Shown here in pieces: positions 41,000 through 50,590 of a stretch of 64,000 nucleotides of DNA. The translations under genes were made by a program, and so were the position numbers. The stretch lies in contig NZ_DALZFB010000003.1 of assembly GCF_031979925.1 (NCBI RefSeq), positions 124,001-188,000 on the forward strand, written 5' to 3'. Each line of letters begins with the position of its first letter. Position 1 is the first letter of the stretch. A model generated the notes under the pieces. That model was given only the letters and a program-made list of their open reading frames with translations, was not told the origin of the DNA and searched no databases. Source of the DNA: Pseudescherichia sp031979925 (GTDB lineage Bacteria > Pseudomonadota > Gammaproteobacteria > Enterobacterales > Enterobacteriaceae).

Positions 41000-41569
41000 A
41001 TGCAAAAGAGTCAAACCTTGAAAAAGCTGCTAGCCGTATCAGCAGTAGCAGCTATGTTCATCTCTGTCGGCGTGCAAGCCCAGACGCAGACCAGCGCCAC
41101 GCAGAGTGACGCCACAGGCCAAACAGCATCGAACACTAAGCTTAGCGCCGGTGACGAAAAAGCCTTGAAGGACATGGCGCAGGCCAATATCAACGAAATC
41201 GCCGCTGCAAAGATCGCGCTTAACAAGGCCCAAAGCAGCGAAGTTAAAGCGTTCGCTCAGAAGATGGTCGACGATCACGGCGCTGCCCTGACCAAAGTAC
41301 AGACCACCGCCCAGCAAAAAGGCGTGACGCTGCCCACTGAGCCAGACGCCATGCACAAGACTATGGCCGCCCAACTAGAGAAGCAGAGCGGCGACGCGTT
41401 TGACAAAATGTATATGGAAAACGCCGGCACCAAGGACCATGAGATGGTGCTAGCGAAGCTGAAAAGTGACGCCAGTATGATCAAGGATGCGGATGTGAAG
41501 GCTCTGGCCGACGCGCATACGCCGGTCGTTGAGCAGCACCTGAAATCCGCCCAGCAGATAAACAAATAG
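41000..41569 (+). CDS. DUF4142 periplasmic protein
   Basis: A 189-residue protein with a signal peptide (KKLLAVSAVAAMFISVGVQAQ, cleaved near AQA) and a Gln/Thr/Ala-rich linker, then an all-helical DUF4142 domain (about residues 48-187). The domain carries the ferritin-like pattern of paired helices with NINEIAAAKIAL, KMVDDHGAAL and KDHEMVLAKL; the His residues may bind metal. Family members are stress-linked periplasmic proteins of unknown function. Shine-Dalgarno AGGAG precedes the ATG and a hairpin (41624-41651) follows. Confidence 0.85.
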   Translation: MQKSQTLKKLLAVSAVAAMFISVGVQAQTQTSATQSDATGQTASNTKLSAGDEKALKDMAQANINEIAAAKIALNKAQSSEVKAFAQKMVDDHGAALTKVQTTAQQKGVTLPTEPDAMHKTMAAQLEKQSGDAFDKMYMENAGTKDHEMVLAKLKSDASMIKDADVKALADAHTPVVEQHLKSAQQINK

Positions 41570-41623
41570 GATATTCGATAGCTCGAAAGTTAGGGCAGGG
41601 TAGAGAAAGCCGTTAGTTATACC

Positions 41624-41651
41624 AGCGCCTGCATAGTCATCTGCAGGCGCT
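41624..41651. terminator. Hairpin after the DUF4142 gene
   Basis: AGCGCCTGCA and TGCAGGCGCT form a perfect 10-bp stem with an 8-nt loop, between convergent genes (DUF4142 and mmuM). No clear T-run. Confidence 0.6.
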
Positions 41652-41706
41652 ATAGGTTACGAAGTTTTCTAAATTTTCTGGCTTGAGAGAAATGATGAAT
41701 AGCCTG

Positions 41707-42639
41707 TTAACCGTGTTCACTCAGCGCTGCGATATCTTTTGGGGTAGTCCGGCAGCATCCGCCGATAAGCCGCGCACCGGCCTCTAACCACTGTGGTAAA
41801 TATCCTACTAAGGAGCCACATGAATCGCCGTGCGTATGCCACTCCTTCGTTGTCGCGTCGTAGGTTTCCCCGGAGTTAGGGTAGACAACCAACGGTAGCG
41901 CAGTCAGGCTGTGCAGCTGTGTTAGCGCTGCGGTCGTTTTTTCCAGCGCAATACAGTTAATTCCCAGCGCAACGATTTGCGGATATTTTGCCAGCGTCTC
42001 CACTACCTCGACGAGAGGGGTGCCGTCACTCAAGTGGCTCTCGTCACGTAGGGTAAATGAGAACCACGCCTGCGCCTGCGGATAGTCCAGCAGCAGATCG
42101 GCTAATGCCTCTATCTCTGCAAACGAGGGTAAGGTTTCACAGGCCAGCAGATCTGCGCCTGCATTGAGCAACGCTTCAATCCGCGGACGATGAAACGCCT
42201 GAAACTCTTCGGCGCTACGGACGTAGTCACCGCGATACTCAGAGCCATCGGCCAGATACGCACCGTATGGCCCGACAGAGCCAGCCACAAGCAGCGGACC
42301 TGCGCTGGTGTTTTCTGCCTGGTAAATTTCACGTGCCTCTTGCGCCAGCGCCACACTGTGCTCAATAAGCGATCTCGATTGTGACTCGGTCAGCCCGCGA
42401 GCAGAAAAGCCAGCAGGCGTGGCCTGGTAACTGGCAGTAATCGCTACCTGCGCGCCCGCACGGAAGTAATCCAGATGTACGTCGCGAATGAGCTGAGGAT
42501 TTTCCATTAATACTTTGGCGGACCAGAGATTATCGGCAAGGTTGCATCCGCGCACCTCCAGCTCGGTGGCCAGAGCGCCATCAAGGACAATAAAGGGATG
42601 GCTTTCAAGCAGAGCGGTAAGGGGATTAATCTGCGGCAT
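41707..42639 (-). CDS. mmuM: Homocysteine S-methyltransferase MmuM
   Basis: MmuM transfers a methyl group from S-methylmethionine (or S-adenosylmethionine) to homocysteine and yields methionine. The 310-residue product is the length of E. coli MmuM. Zinc ligands are Cys in GINCIALE and the CC pair in GGCCRTTP. The N-terminal LDGALATELE is typical. The ATG at 42639 (MPQINPLTAL) is conserved and overlaps the mmuP end by 14 bp; longer frames are not. Confidence 0.96.
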   Translation of the reverse strand: MPQINPLTALLESHPFIVLDGALATELEVRGCNLADNLWSAKVLMENPQLIRDVHLDYFRAGAQVAITASYQATPAGFSARGLTESQSRSLIEHSVALAQEAREIYQAENTSAGPLLVAGSVGPYGAYLADGSEYRGDYVRSAEEFQAFHRPRIEALLNAGADLLACETLPSFAEIEALADLLLDYPQAQAWFSFTLRDESHLSDGTPLVEVVETLAKYPQIVALGINCIALEKTTAALTQLHSLTALPLVVYPNSGETYDATTKEWHTHGDSCGSLVGYLPQWLEAGARLIGGCCRTTPKDIAALSEHG

Positions 42640-44026
42640 AGTCAGCCTCCTTTGATTTTGTTCTGTGGGTAAGAAAATAGGTCGCGTAGCAAAGGGCAAC
42701 AAAAGGCACTCCGCAGTAAAGCGCAATGCGCTGATCCGGGTCGAATGCAAGGCCAACGCAGGCCAGCAGACAGAGCACGAATCCCAGGACGGGAACCAGC
42801 GGGTACCAGGGCGCCCTGTATTGCAGATCGGTCAACGGCTTGCCCGACTGGAGATGACGGCGACGAAAAATAAAGTGTGCCGCGCAGATACTGAGCCATA
42901 CGGCCACAACGGCGAAACCAGAGATGGCGCTAAGGGCAACGAACACAGTATCGGGCGCGACCACGCTCGATAAAAGCGCCAGCAGACCGCCAAGCATTGA
43001 GACAGAAAGCGCGACCAGCGGCACGCCGTTCTTATTGACGCGGGCAAAACAGCTCGGCAGCGTTTTTTCATTGGACAGCGACCACAGCATGCGTCCCGAT
43101 GCATAAAGTCCGGAATTCGCCGCAGAGAGAATTGCGGTAAGAATGACGAAGTTAAAAATATCCGCCGCATAGGGAATACCTATTTTCTCAAAGACCAGCA
43201 CAAACGGACTCTTCTCGACGCCTGCCACCTGCATCGGAATAAGTGCCGCCAGGACAAAAACGGTGCCGATAAAGAATATAATCAGCCGGGCAATGGTGGT
43301 ACGGATCGCGACCGGGATAGCGTGGTGTGAATTTTCCGTTTCGCCTGCCGCGATACCAATAAGCTCAGTGCCAGAAAATGCAAAATTGACTGCTACCATC
43401 GTCATCAAAATGGGTAAGCCACCGTGTGGGAACCAGCCTTCACGGGTGAGGTTGGATAGCCCCGGCGAAGGTGAGCCGTCTTTCATCGCGATAAAACCAA
43501 AAATCGCCCCGCAGCCTAAGATGATGAAAACGATGATGGTCGCGACTTTAACCAGGGAGAACCAGAATTCGCCCTCGGCAAAAAAGCGCGTTGAAATCGC
43601 GTTAAGAGAAAAAATCACGACACAAAACAGGGCGCTCCATATCCAGACGGGAATATGCGGGAACCAGTACTGCATACAGAACCCGGCAGCGGTAAAGCTG
43701 GACCCCAATGCGACTGTCCAGGTGAGCCAGTAGAGCCATGCCACGGTATATCCCGTTGCCGGGCCAATATAGCGCGCCGCATAGACATGAAAAGCACCTG
43801 TTACCGGCATCGCCACGGAAAGCTCACCAAGGCACTGCATCACCAGCCAGACAACCAGCGCCCCAATAAGATAAGCCAGCAGCGTTCCCGCTGCGCCTGT
43901 CGTAGAGATGATGTATCCCGTATTAAAAAATAACCCTGTGCCAATCACGCCGCCCAATGAAAGCATAATCAAATGGCGGGTTTTCATGGTGCGCTTAAGC
44001 TGCCCATTCTCTTGCTGCGTGTGCAT
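42626..44026 (-). CDS. mmuP: S-methylmethionine permease MmuP
   Basis: A 466-residue amino acid permease of the APC family with twelve membrane helices. The first helix has the APC signature SLGGVIGTGLFFNTG. It imports S-methylmethionine, a plant-derived sulfonium compound, for MmuM. It is the first gene of the mmuPM operon. Three tandem MetJ-box-like octamers lie just upstream of its start. Confidence 0.95.
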   Translation of the reverse strand: MHTQQENGQLKRTMKTRHLIMLSLGGVIGTGLFFNTGYIISTTGAAGTLLAYLIGALVVWLVMQCLGELSVAMPVTGAFHVYAARYIGPATGYTVAWLYWLTWTVALGSSFTAAGFCMQYWFPHIPVWIWSALFCVVIFSLNAISTRFFAEGEFWFSLVKVATIIVFIILGCGAIFGFIAMKDGSPSPGLSNLTREGWFPHGGLPILMTMVAVNFAFSGTELIGIAAGETENSHHAIPVAIRTTIARLIIFFIGTVFVLAALIPMQVAGVEKSPFVLVFEKIGIPYAADIFNFVILTAILSAANSGLYASGRMLWSLSNEKTLPSCFARVNKNGVPLVALSVSMLGGLLALLSSVVAPDTVFVALSAISGFAVVAVWLSICAAHFIFRRRHLQSGKPLTDLQYRAPWYPLVPVLGFVLCLLACVGLAFDPDQRIALYCGVPFVALCYATYFLTHRTKSKEADYAAD

Positions 44027-44036
44027 ATCACCTTCT

Positions 44037-44060
44037 AAACGTATAGATGTCTAAATGTCC
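44037..44060. promoter_or_regulatory. Three tandem MetJ boxes upstream of mmuPM
   Basis: Read on the - strand, the octamers are GGACATTT, AGACATCT and ATACGTTT, contiguous and in phase, compared with the MetJ consensus AGACGTCT (the middle one has seven matches). They lie 11-34 bp upstream of the mmuP start. Methionine repression through MetJ and S-adenosylmethionine is the natural reading. Confidence 0.8.
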
Positions 44061-44171
44061 GCGTAGGGTCTCTTTATAACGTGATTGTTAACAAAATGCC
44101 AGCAGCAGGATAGATGCGCTTACGTAAGCAGGGAGGGGGTAATGATGGGAAAAAGCACGCTTCTACGAAAA

Positions 44172-44200
44172 CGCCCCGGCGGGTGAGTGTCTGCCGGGGC
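44172..44200 (-). terminator. ybaL terminator
   Basis: On the - strand GCCCCGGC pairs with GCCGGGGC around a 12-nt loop and is followed by GTTTTCG. It sits just after the ybaL stop. Confidence 0.8.
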
Positions 44201-44207
44201 TGGGGGA

Positions 44208-45884
44208 TTATCCGGTAACCGCCTCTTCAACCGGCCGCTTCTCAATCAACGTCAGCATGGTGTTGGCAATCTCACGTTCGCCCATCACCACCTGGTTTGC
44301 ACCGCGTTCGGTGATGTAATCCACCTCGTCGTCATAGTGCGCCCGGGCAATGATCTCAATGTTCGGGCACTTCTGGCGAGCGGTAGCCACCACTTCACCG
44401 GCCTCGTAACCGTTGGGGATGGTAAGCAGCAGCCAGCGGGCGCAGTCGAGGTGCGCGAGGTTCATGATCTCTTCGTTGGCCGCGTTGCCCAGCACCGCGC
44501 GAATACCGCGCTCACGCAGCTCGTCCACCCGGGTACGCGACGTTTCGATCACCACCAGCGGAATACCCTGAGCCATTAGCTTCTCGCCCAGCAGGCTGCC
44601 TACGCGGCCAAAACCCACCAGCAGAGCATGGTTGCAGATATCCACCGGGATCTGTTTCTCATCTTCGGTAGCCTCTTCCAGCGTTTGCTCTTCCAGGGTT
44701 TCGGTCTTGTCGAGGTACTTCTCCAGCAGGGCAAAGAGGATCGGGTTAAGCATAATCGAGAGGATCGCCCCGGCCAGAACCAGGTTCTGCCCGGTCTGCG
44801 GCAGCAGATCCAGCGCCATACCGAGACCCGCCAGAATAAAGGCGAACTCACCAATCTGCGCCAAACTAGCGGCGATGGTTAACGCAGTGCGCGGCGAGTG
44901 GCCGAACATGCGTACCAGGAAGAAGGCGGCAATGGATTTCCCAAAGATAATGATCGCCAGCGTTCCGGCGACGGCCAGCGGCTCATCGATTAAAATTTTA
45001 GGGTCAAACAGCATCCCGACGGAGACAAAGAAAAGAACCGCAAAGGCGTCGCGCAGGGGCAGGGTGTCGTGCGCGGCACGGTGGCTCAGCTCGGACTCGT
45101 TCAGCACCATACCGGCAAAGAACGCGCCGAGGGCAAAGGAGACGTCAAACAGCTCGACCGCACCAAAGGCGATGCCCAGCGCGAGGGCCAGCACCGAGAG
45201 GGTAAATAGCTCCCGCGAACCGGTGGCCGCGCTGCGGGCCATGATCCACGGGACAAGACGACGGCCTACCAGCATCATGATGGCGATAAACGCCACCACC
45301 TTGCCAATGGTGATCCCCATATCCAGCGACAGCGTCGCCAGCCCAACGTTACCTTTTTCAATCATGCCGGCGACGGCAGGCAGCAGGACCAGCGTTAACA
45401 CCATCACCAGATCTTCTACAATCAGCCAGCCAATGGCGATCTGCCCGCGCTGGCTGTCGATAAGCTGTCGCTCCTCAAGAGCGCGCAGCAGCACCACGGT
45501 ACTGGCGGTAGAGAGACAGAGTCCAAAGACGATACCGGTCATTAATGACCAGTCCATCACGGCGGAGAGCGCCATACCCAGCAGCGTCGCGACAGCAATC
45601 TGTGCGATGGCACCGGGAATGGCGATGGACTTTACCGCCATCAAATCCTTAAGCGAAAAGTGGAGACCCACGCCAAACATCAGCAGGATCACCCCCAGCT
45701 CAGCCAGCTCGGGGGCCAGCTTGGTATCGGCCACGAAGCCGGGTGTAAAAGGACCGGAGAGCACGCCCGCTAACAGGTAACCCACCAGCGGAGAGATTCG
45801 CAGCTTGTTGGCAATCATGCCGAGGATAAAGGCGAGCACAAGGCCGCCAACAATGGTGGTGATAAGCGGTGTGGCGTGATGCAT
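44208..45884 (-). CDS. ybaL: KefB-type cation/proton antiporter YbaL
   Basis: A 558-residue CPA2-family antiporter. Thirteen or so membrane helices (first TPLITTIVGGLVLAFILG) are followed by a cytoplasmic TrkA-N domain with the Rossmann motif HALLVGFGRVGSLLG at about residues 418-432. The start at MHHATPL (45884) matches E. coli and gives the same length. Specific ions are not established. It is followed by a terminator and lies downstream of fsr on the same strand. Confidence 0.95.
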   Translation of the reverse strand: MHHATPLITTIVGGLVLAFILGMIANKLRISPLVGYLLAGVLSGPFTPGFVADTKLAPELAELGVILLMFGVGLHFSLKDLMAVKSIAIPGAIAQIAVATLLGMALSAVMDWSLMTGIVFGLCLSTASTVVLLRALEERQLIDSQRGQIAIGWLIVEDLVMVLTLVLLPAVAGMIEKGNVGLATLSLDMGITIGKVVAFIAIMMLVGRRLVPWIMARSAATGSRELFTLSVLALALGIAFGAVELFDVSFALGAFFAGMVLNESELSHRAAHDTLPLRDAFAVLFFVSVGMLFDPKILIDEPLAVAGTLAIIIFGKSIAAFFLVRMFGHSPRTALTIAASLAQIGEFAFILAGLGMALDLLPQTGQNLVLAGAILSIMLNPILFALLEKYLDKTETLEEQTLEEATEDEKQIPVDICNHALLVGFGRVGSLLGEKLMAQGIPLVVIETSRTRVDELRERGIRAVLGNAANEEIMNLAHLDCARWLLLTIPNGYEAGEVVATARQKCPNIEIIARAHYDDEVDYITERGANQVVMGEREIANTMLTLIEKRPVEEAVTG

Positions 45885-46082
45885 TCCGTCTCCTTTCGCG
45901 GTAGTGGATCCATTTCTGGTCAAAAAACCAGAAGCCCGAGTTACAGTCTATGACAATTTTAATCATTATGTTTATGAATAATTGTTGAATATTGAAGAAA
46001 AGCACGCTCTGACACAAAAAAAGCGATTGGCAGGAGATTAGCGCAGTGAGCGCCTTGCAGGTGTTATGGAATGGGCAATGCA

Positions 46083-46109
46083 GGCGGCCAAAGTTTGCCT
46101 TTGGCCGCC
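46083..46109 (-). terminator. Hairpin after fsr
   Basis: GGCGGCCAAAG and CTTTGGCCGCC form an 11-bp stem with a 5-nt loop, seven bases past the fsr stop. There is no T-run; it is probably the fsr terminator or a processed 3' end. Confidence 0.65.
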
Positions 46110-46115
46110 CTGGAA

Positions 46116-47330
46116 TCAGGCTTTATGGCGATTATCGGGCAGGAATATAGTTAACATCCCTAAAAGCGGCAGAAAAGCACAGATTTTATAGACTACGAAT
46201 ATATTAGTATGGTCGGCAACCAGCCCCAGCACGGCTGCGCCAAGCCCGCCCATGCCAAAAGCGAAGCCAAAAAAGAGTCCGGAAACCATGCCGATACGCC
46301 CCGGCAGCAGCTCCTGGGCATAGACCAGAATGGCGGAAAAGGCCGAAGCAAGGATAAACCCAATGATTGCGGTTAAAATTCCGGTCCAGTAGAGGGATGC
46401 GTAGGGTAAAACCAGCGTAAAAGGGGCAACGCCGAGGATAGAGCCCCAAATAACATATTTACGGCCAATCTTATCGCCAACGGGGCCGCCAATCACGGTT
46501 CCCGCCGCGACCGCCAGCAGGAACGCAAACAGATGAAACTGGGCGTTTTGCACCGATAAGTGGAATTTTTCCATTAAATAAAAGGTGTAATAGCTGCTGA
46601 TGCTCGCCATATAGAAGTATTTTGAGAAAATCAGCATTAGCAGGATGCCTACCGCCAGCACCACTTTATTACGCGGCAGCGAACTGCGCTCAATAACGGC
46701 TTTTTGCCCCTTATTCACCCGATGCTGGGCAGCATACCAGCGGCTGACCTGCGCCAGCACCACGATAGCCAGCAGCGCGGCCAGAACAAACCAGCCCACG
46801 TTACCCTTGCCGTAGGGGGCGATAATCAGGGCCGCCAGCAGCGGCCCGAGAGAGCTACCAAAGTTACCCCCGACCTGAAAGATGGACTGCGCCAGACCAT
46901 GACGACCGCCGGAGGCCATGCGCGCTACGCGGGAGGACTCCGGGTGGAACACAGAGGATCCGGTCCCTACCAGTCCCGCCGCCAGCAGCACCATGCCGAA
47001 GCTGCTCGCCAGCGCCAGCAGCACCAGGCCGAAGAGGGTAAAGCACATGCCGATAGGTAGCGACCACGGCATCGGATGCTTATCGGTGTAGTAGCCCACC
47101 ACCGGCTGTAAGAGCGAAGAGGCGAGCTGAAAGGTGAGGGTGATCATACCGATCTGCACAAAGCTCAGCGAGAAGTCAGCTTGCAGCAGCGGATAGAGGG
47201 CGAGGATCAGCGACTGCAACATATCGTTGAGCAGATGCGAGAGGCTGATCGCTCCCAAAATACCGAACGCAGTACGCGGCGGCGATGCGGTAGCGCCGGA
47301 AAGCGCGCCGGTGGATTGATTTATTGCCAT
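46116..47330 (-). CDS. fsr: Fosmidomycin efflux protein Fsr (MFS)
   Basis: A 404-residue major facilitator with twelve membrane helices that exports fosmidomycin. It has the MFS loop GYYTDKHPMP between helices 2 and 3 and the motif VFHPESSRVARM conserved in Fsr. Length and position (divergent from ushA) match E. coli. Confidence 0.95.
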   Translation of the reverse strand: MAINQSTGALSGATASPPRTAFGILGAISLSHLLNDMLQSLILALYPLLQADFSLSFVQIGMITLTFQLASSLLQPVVGYYTDKHPMPWSLPIGMCFTLFGLVLLALASSFGMVLLAAGLVGTGSSVFHPESSRVARMASGGRHGLAQSIFQVGGNFGSSLGPLLAALIIAPYGKGNVGWFVLAALLAIVVLAQVSRWYAAQHRVNKGQKAVIERSSLPRNKVVLAVGILLMLIFSKYFYMASISSYYTFYLMEKFHLSVQNAQFHLFAFLLAVAAGTVIGGPVGDKIGRKYVIWGSILGVAPFTLVLPYASLYWTGILTAIIGFILASAFSAILVYAQELLPGRIGMVSGLFFGFAFGMGGLGAAVLGLVADHTNIFVVYKICAFLPLLGMLTIFLPDNRHKA

Positions 47331-47506
47331 AAAATGTCACTTTTTGTCTTTTATTGGAGTGCAGGAGTTGTGAAAACGTCCTGATTATTAGCAAACTAAC
47401 ATACGCGTCCCGACTCTTTGAGGGAAGTCGCAGACATAAAATCCTATTTGTTTATTCTCTGTCCCCGCGCTACTTTTGCGTGTGTTATGTCATCAGGGAG
47501 AGAGAA

Positions 47507-49168
47507 ATGAATATGTTAAAGCAGGGCGTTGCGCTGGCGCTTCTCGCCGCGTGGGGGCTCACCAGTCTGCCTGCCCAGGCCTGGGAACAGGATAAAACCT
47601 ATAAAATAACCATCCTGCACACTAACGATCACCACGGCCACTTCTGGCGCAGCGAAGACCGCGAATATGGTCTGGCAGCACAGAAAACGCTGGTGGACAG
47701 CGTCCGCAAAGAGGTGGCTGCCGAAGGGGGCAGCGTACTGGTACTCTCCGGCGGCGATATCAACACTGGCGTGCCGGAGTCCGATCTCCTGGATGCCGAG
47801 CCGGATTTCCGCGGTATGAACCTCATCGGCTACGACGCGATGGCGGTCGGCAACCATGAGTTTGATAATCCTATGGAGGTGCTGCGCCAGCAGGAGAAGT
47901 GGGCTAAGTTCCCCTTCCTGTCAGCCAATATCTATCAGAAGAGTACCGGCGAGCGTCTCTTTAAGCCGTGGGCTATCTTCAAGCGCCAGGATCTGAAAAT
48001 CGGCGTAATCGGTCTGACCACCGATGACACCGCCAAAATTGGCAATCCGGAGTTCTTCACCGACATTGAGTTCCGCAAGCCCGCCGACGAGGCGAAGCTG
48101 GTGATTCAGGAGCTGAATGGTCTGGATGAAAAAGAGCGGCCGGACATCCTGATTGCCACCACCCATATGGGACACTACGATAACGGCGAGCACGGCTCTA
48201 ACGCGCCGGGCGATGTCGAAATGGCACGCAGCCTGCCTGCGGGGTCGCTGGCGATGATTGTTGGCGGCCATTCACAAAACCCGGTCTGTATGGCGGCGGA
48301 GAATAAAAAGCAGGTAGATTATGTACCGGGCACACCCTGCGCACCGGACCGGCAGAACGGTATCTGGATCGTTCAGGCTCACGAGTGGGGCAAATACGTC
48401 GGCCGCGCCGACTTTGAGTTCCGCAACGGTGAGATGAAGCTGGTGCACTATCAGCTGATCCCCATTAACCTGAAGAAAAAGGTCGTTTACGATAACGGCG
48501 AGAGCGAACGCGTGCTCTATGCGCCAGAGATCCCTGAGAACGCTCAGATGCTCTCTCTACTGACACCCTTCCAGAATAAAGGCAAGGCTCAGCTGGCGGT
48601 GAAAATTGGTTCGGTCAATGCGCCTCTTGAAGGCGATCGCAGCAAGGTGCGCTTTGTGCAGACCAACCTTGGGCACCTGATCCTCGCCGCGCAGATGGCA
48701 CGTACCGGAGCCAACTTTGCCGTGATGAGCGGCGGCGGGATCCGCGACAGCATTGCCGCAGGGGATATCACCTACAAAGACGTGCTGAAAGTGCAGCCGT
48801 TCGGCAACGTCGTGGTCTATGCCGATATGACCGGGAAAGAGGTGGTGGACTACCTCACCGCTGTGGCGCAGATGAAGCCCAACTCAGGGGCCTATCCGCA
48901 GTTTAGCCATGTCAGCTTTACGATGGCGAACGGCACGCTTAACGATCTGAAGATCAACGGTGAGCCGGTGGATCTCGCTAAAACCTACCGTATGGCAACC
49001 CTCAGCTTTAACGCCACCGGCGGCGACGGCTATCCGCGTCTGGACGATAAGCCCGGCTACGTTAACACCGGCTTTATTGATGCCGAGGTGCTCAAGCAGT
49101 ACATTCAGCAGAATTCACCGCTGGATGCCGCAACCCTTGAGCCGCAGGGCGAGGTGAACTGGCAGTAA
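47507..49168 (+). CDS. ushA: 5'-nucleotidase/UDP-sugar hydrolase UshA
   Basis: Periplasmic enzyme that hydrolyses nucleotides and UDP-glucose for salvage. The 553-residue precursor has a signal peptide ending LPAQA before WEQDK. The metallophosphoesterase ligands lie in LHTNDHHGHF, GDINTG and GNHEFDNP, and the C-terminal substrate domain contains the SGGGIRDSI loop. The ATG at 47507 has GGGAG six bases upstream; ATG 47513 is an alternative; the longer frame upstream is not coding. It is divergent from fsr and followed by two REP units. Confidence 0.97.
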   Translation: MNMLKQGVALALLAAWGLTSLPAQAWEQDKTYKITILHTNDHHGHFWRSEDREYGLAAQKTLVDSVRKEVAAEGGSVLVLSGGDINTGVPESDLLDAEPDFRGMNLIGYDAMAVGNHEFDNPMEVLRQQEKWAKFPFLSANIYQKSTGERLFKPWAIFKRQDLKIGVIGLTTDDTAKIGNPEFFTDIEFRKPADEAKLVIQELNGLDEKERPDILIATTHMGHYDNGEHGSNAPGDVEMARSLPAGSLAMIVGGHSQNPVCMAAENKKQVDYVPGTPCAPDRQNGIWIVQAHEWGKYVGRADFEFRNGEMKLVHYQLIPINLKKKVVYDNGESERVLYAPEIPENAQMLSLLTPFQNKGKAQLAVKIGSVNAPLEGDRSKVRFVQTNLGHLILAAQMARTGANFAVMSGGGIRDSIAAGDITYKDVLKVQPFGNVVVYADMTGKEVVDYLTAVAQMKPNSGAYPQFSHVSFTMANGTLNDLKINGEPVDLAKTYRMATLSFNATGGDGYPRLDDKPGYVNTGFIDAEVLKQYIQQNSPLDAATLEPQGEVNWQ

Positions 49169-49202
49169 CGTTACAACGCCGGGTGAGCACGGCCTGTCTT
49201 TT

Positions 49203-49290
49203 GTAGGCCTGATAAGGCGTCAGCCGCCATCAGGCGTATGTGGGATGCTGAACGCCGGATGGCGACGCAAGCGCGTCTGATCCGGCCTAC
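49203..49290. repeat. Pair of REP elements (BIME) between ushA and ybaK
   Basis: Two palindromic units face each other: GTAGGCCTGATAAGGCGT (from 49203 to about 49235) and GCCGGATGGCGACGC to CGGCCTAC (49254-49290). Both match the enterobacterial REP/PU consensus. They lie between the convergent ends of ushA and ybaK, a common REP position, and may protect mRNA 3' ends. Confidence 0.9.
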
Positions 49291-49296
49291 AACGAG

Positions 49297-49776
49297 CTAA
49301 TCCCGGCGGGCGATATCGGCAAATTTTGCGTCCAGCATCTTCGCCAGGTCGCCTGCCGCCAGCTCAATATCCAGCCCGCGTCTGCCGCCAGAGATATAGA
49401 TCGTCGCGAATCCCTGAGCGGGAGCGTCGATAAGCGTCGGCAGGCGCTTTTTTTGCCCCAGCGGGCTGATACCGCCCACCAGATAGCCGGTGGTGCGTTG
49501 GGCAATAGCGGGATCGGCCATATCGACCTTCTTCGCCCCCAGCGCCTTCGCCACCTTTTTCAGATCCAGCTGACCAGCCACCGGCGTCACTGCGACCGCC
49601 AGCTGCTTCATATCACCGTTTACCGCCACCAGCAGCGTCTTGTAGACCTGGTCGGCGTTCAGGCCGAGCTTACGCACGACCTCATCGCCAAAGTTAGTTT
49701 CATGGGGATCGTGATCGTAGCTATGCAGCTGAAAAGGGATCTTATTCTTTTCGAGTAACTTTACGGCGGGAGTCAT
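49297..49776 (-). CDS. ybaK: Cys-tRNA(Pro) deacylase YbaK
   Basis: A 159-residue editing protein that clears Cys-tRNA(Pro) formed by prolyl-tRNA synthetase. Conserved segments are HDPHETNFGDEVV, the catalytic Lys in DQVYKTLLV, and GYLVGGISPLGQKK with the substrate-binding GGxSP loop. The start at 49776 (MTPAVKLLE) agrees with E. coli; the 13 residues upstream do not. Confidence 0.96.
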   Translation of the reverse strand: MTPAVKLLEKNKIPFQLHSYDHDPHETNFGDEVVRKLGLNADQVYKTLLVAVNGDMKQLAVAVTPVAGQLDLKKVAKALGAKKVDMADPAIAQRTTGYLVGGISPLGQKKRLPTLIDAPAQGFATIYISGGRRGLDIELAAGDLAKMLDAKFADIARRD

Positions 49777-49909
49777 AAAAATCCTTCTTACCACAGATGA
49801 GCGAGCTATCAGCATACGCCTGACGGCGCTCGCAAAAATAGTACCATCTTGCCGTTTATTGTGGAGAGACGATCGATTCTGTCATGACCCGTTATTGTAT
49901 GGATAAGCG

Positions 49910-50422
49910 TCAGCTAACGTTTATATGGCGTTTAAACACAGCAGGGGCACCGGCAAACAGTGTATTTTCCGGAATATGAGATGTGACAACACTATTAGCT
50001 GCAATGACGCTGTTATCACCAATAGTGACACCCGGAAGAATAACGACACTTGCACCGATCCAAACGTTATTACCGACGGTTACGGCCTCGGAGACGGTTT
50101 CTTTTCGATTTGGTGAGTCCACGGGATGAGTAACGGTACAAATAGTTACGTTAGGTCCCAGTATCGTTTTTTCGCCAATCGTAATCGTTTCGTTGTCCAG
50201 CATCGTGCAGTTATAATTAACGAAAGAACCGTTGCCAAGACGTATATTGCCACAGTTGTAAAAGAATGGAGCGTTAATTACTGACTTTCCTAGAAAAACT
50301 ACGCCTGATTTACGTAACGCTAAATTCCGGTTTTTGCGGGAAAGATTTGAGTTATTAAAAATCCATGTCGCTGTTTTTATTGATAGTTTGGTACCAAAAA
50401 ATAACTTTAAATAGCTCAGCAT
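49910..50422 (-). CDS. Hexapeptide O-acetyltransferase (sugar acetyltransferase type)
   Basis: A 170-residue left-handed beta-helix protein with repeated hexapeptides (ETITIGEKTILGPN, VTVGNNVWIGASVVILPGVTIG in part). The catalytic His is in CTVTHPVD. It resembles Maa and LacA but has a different, basic and AT-rich N-terminal 50 residues (FFGTKLSIKTATW). Base composition of the gene is clearly more AT-rich than its neighbours, suggesting recent transfer. Such enzymes often modify surface polysaccharides; the substrate is unknown. The 168-bp gap to ybaP holds no gene. Confidence 0.8.
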   Translation of the reverse strand: MLSYLKLFFGTKLSIKTATWIFNNSNLSRKNRNLALRKSGVVFLGKSVINAPFFYNCGNIRLGNGSFVNYNCTMLDNETITIGEKTILGPNVTICTVTHPVDSPNRKETVSEAVTVGNNVWIGASVVILPGVTIGDNSVIAANSVVTSHIPENTLFAGAPAVFKRHINVS

Positions 50423-50590
50423 GCTTAATTTATCTTGCGGTTGAATTAGTCAAGAGGATAATTTGTAACTTTAAACAATGCAAGTGTTAAAGAGTTTTGG
50501 TCAATTCAGGACAATCTTAATAAGACTATTTTTTCGTTGTTTATCCCAGCGTTAAATGCAAAACAGGCTGGGAAATCTCGGTATGCGACA

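Noticed and set aside
42190..44030. A frameshift or truncation in mmuP or mmuM
   Set aside because: Both frames are full length, and the 14-bp overlap between them is the normal operon layout.
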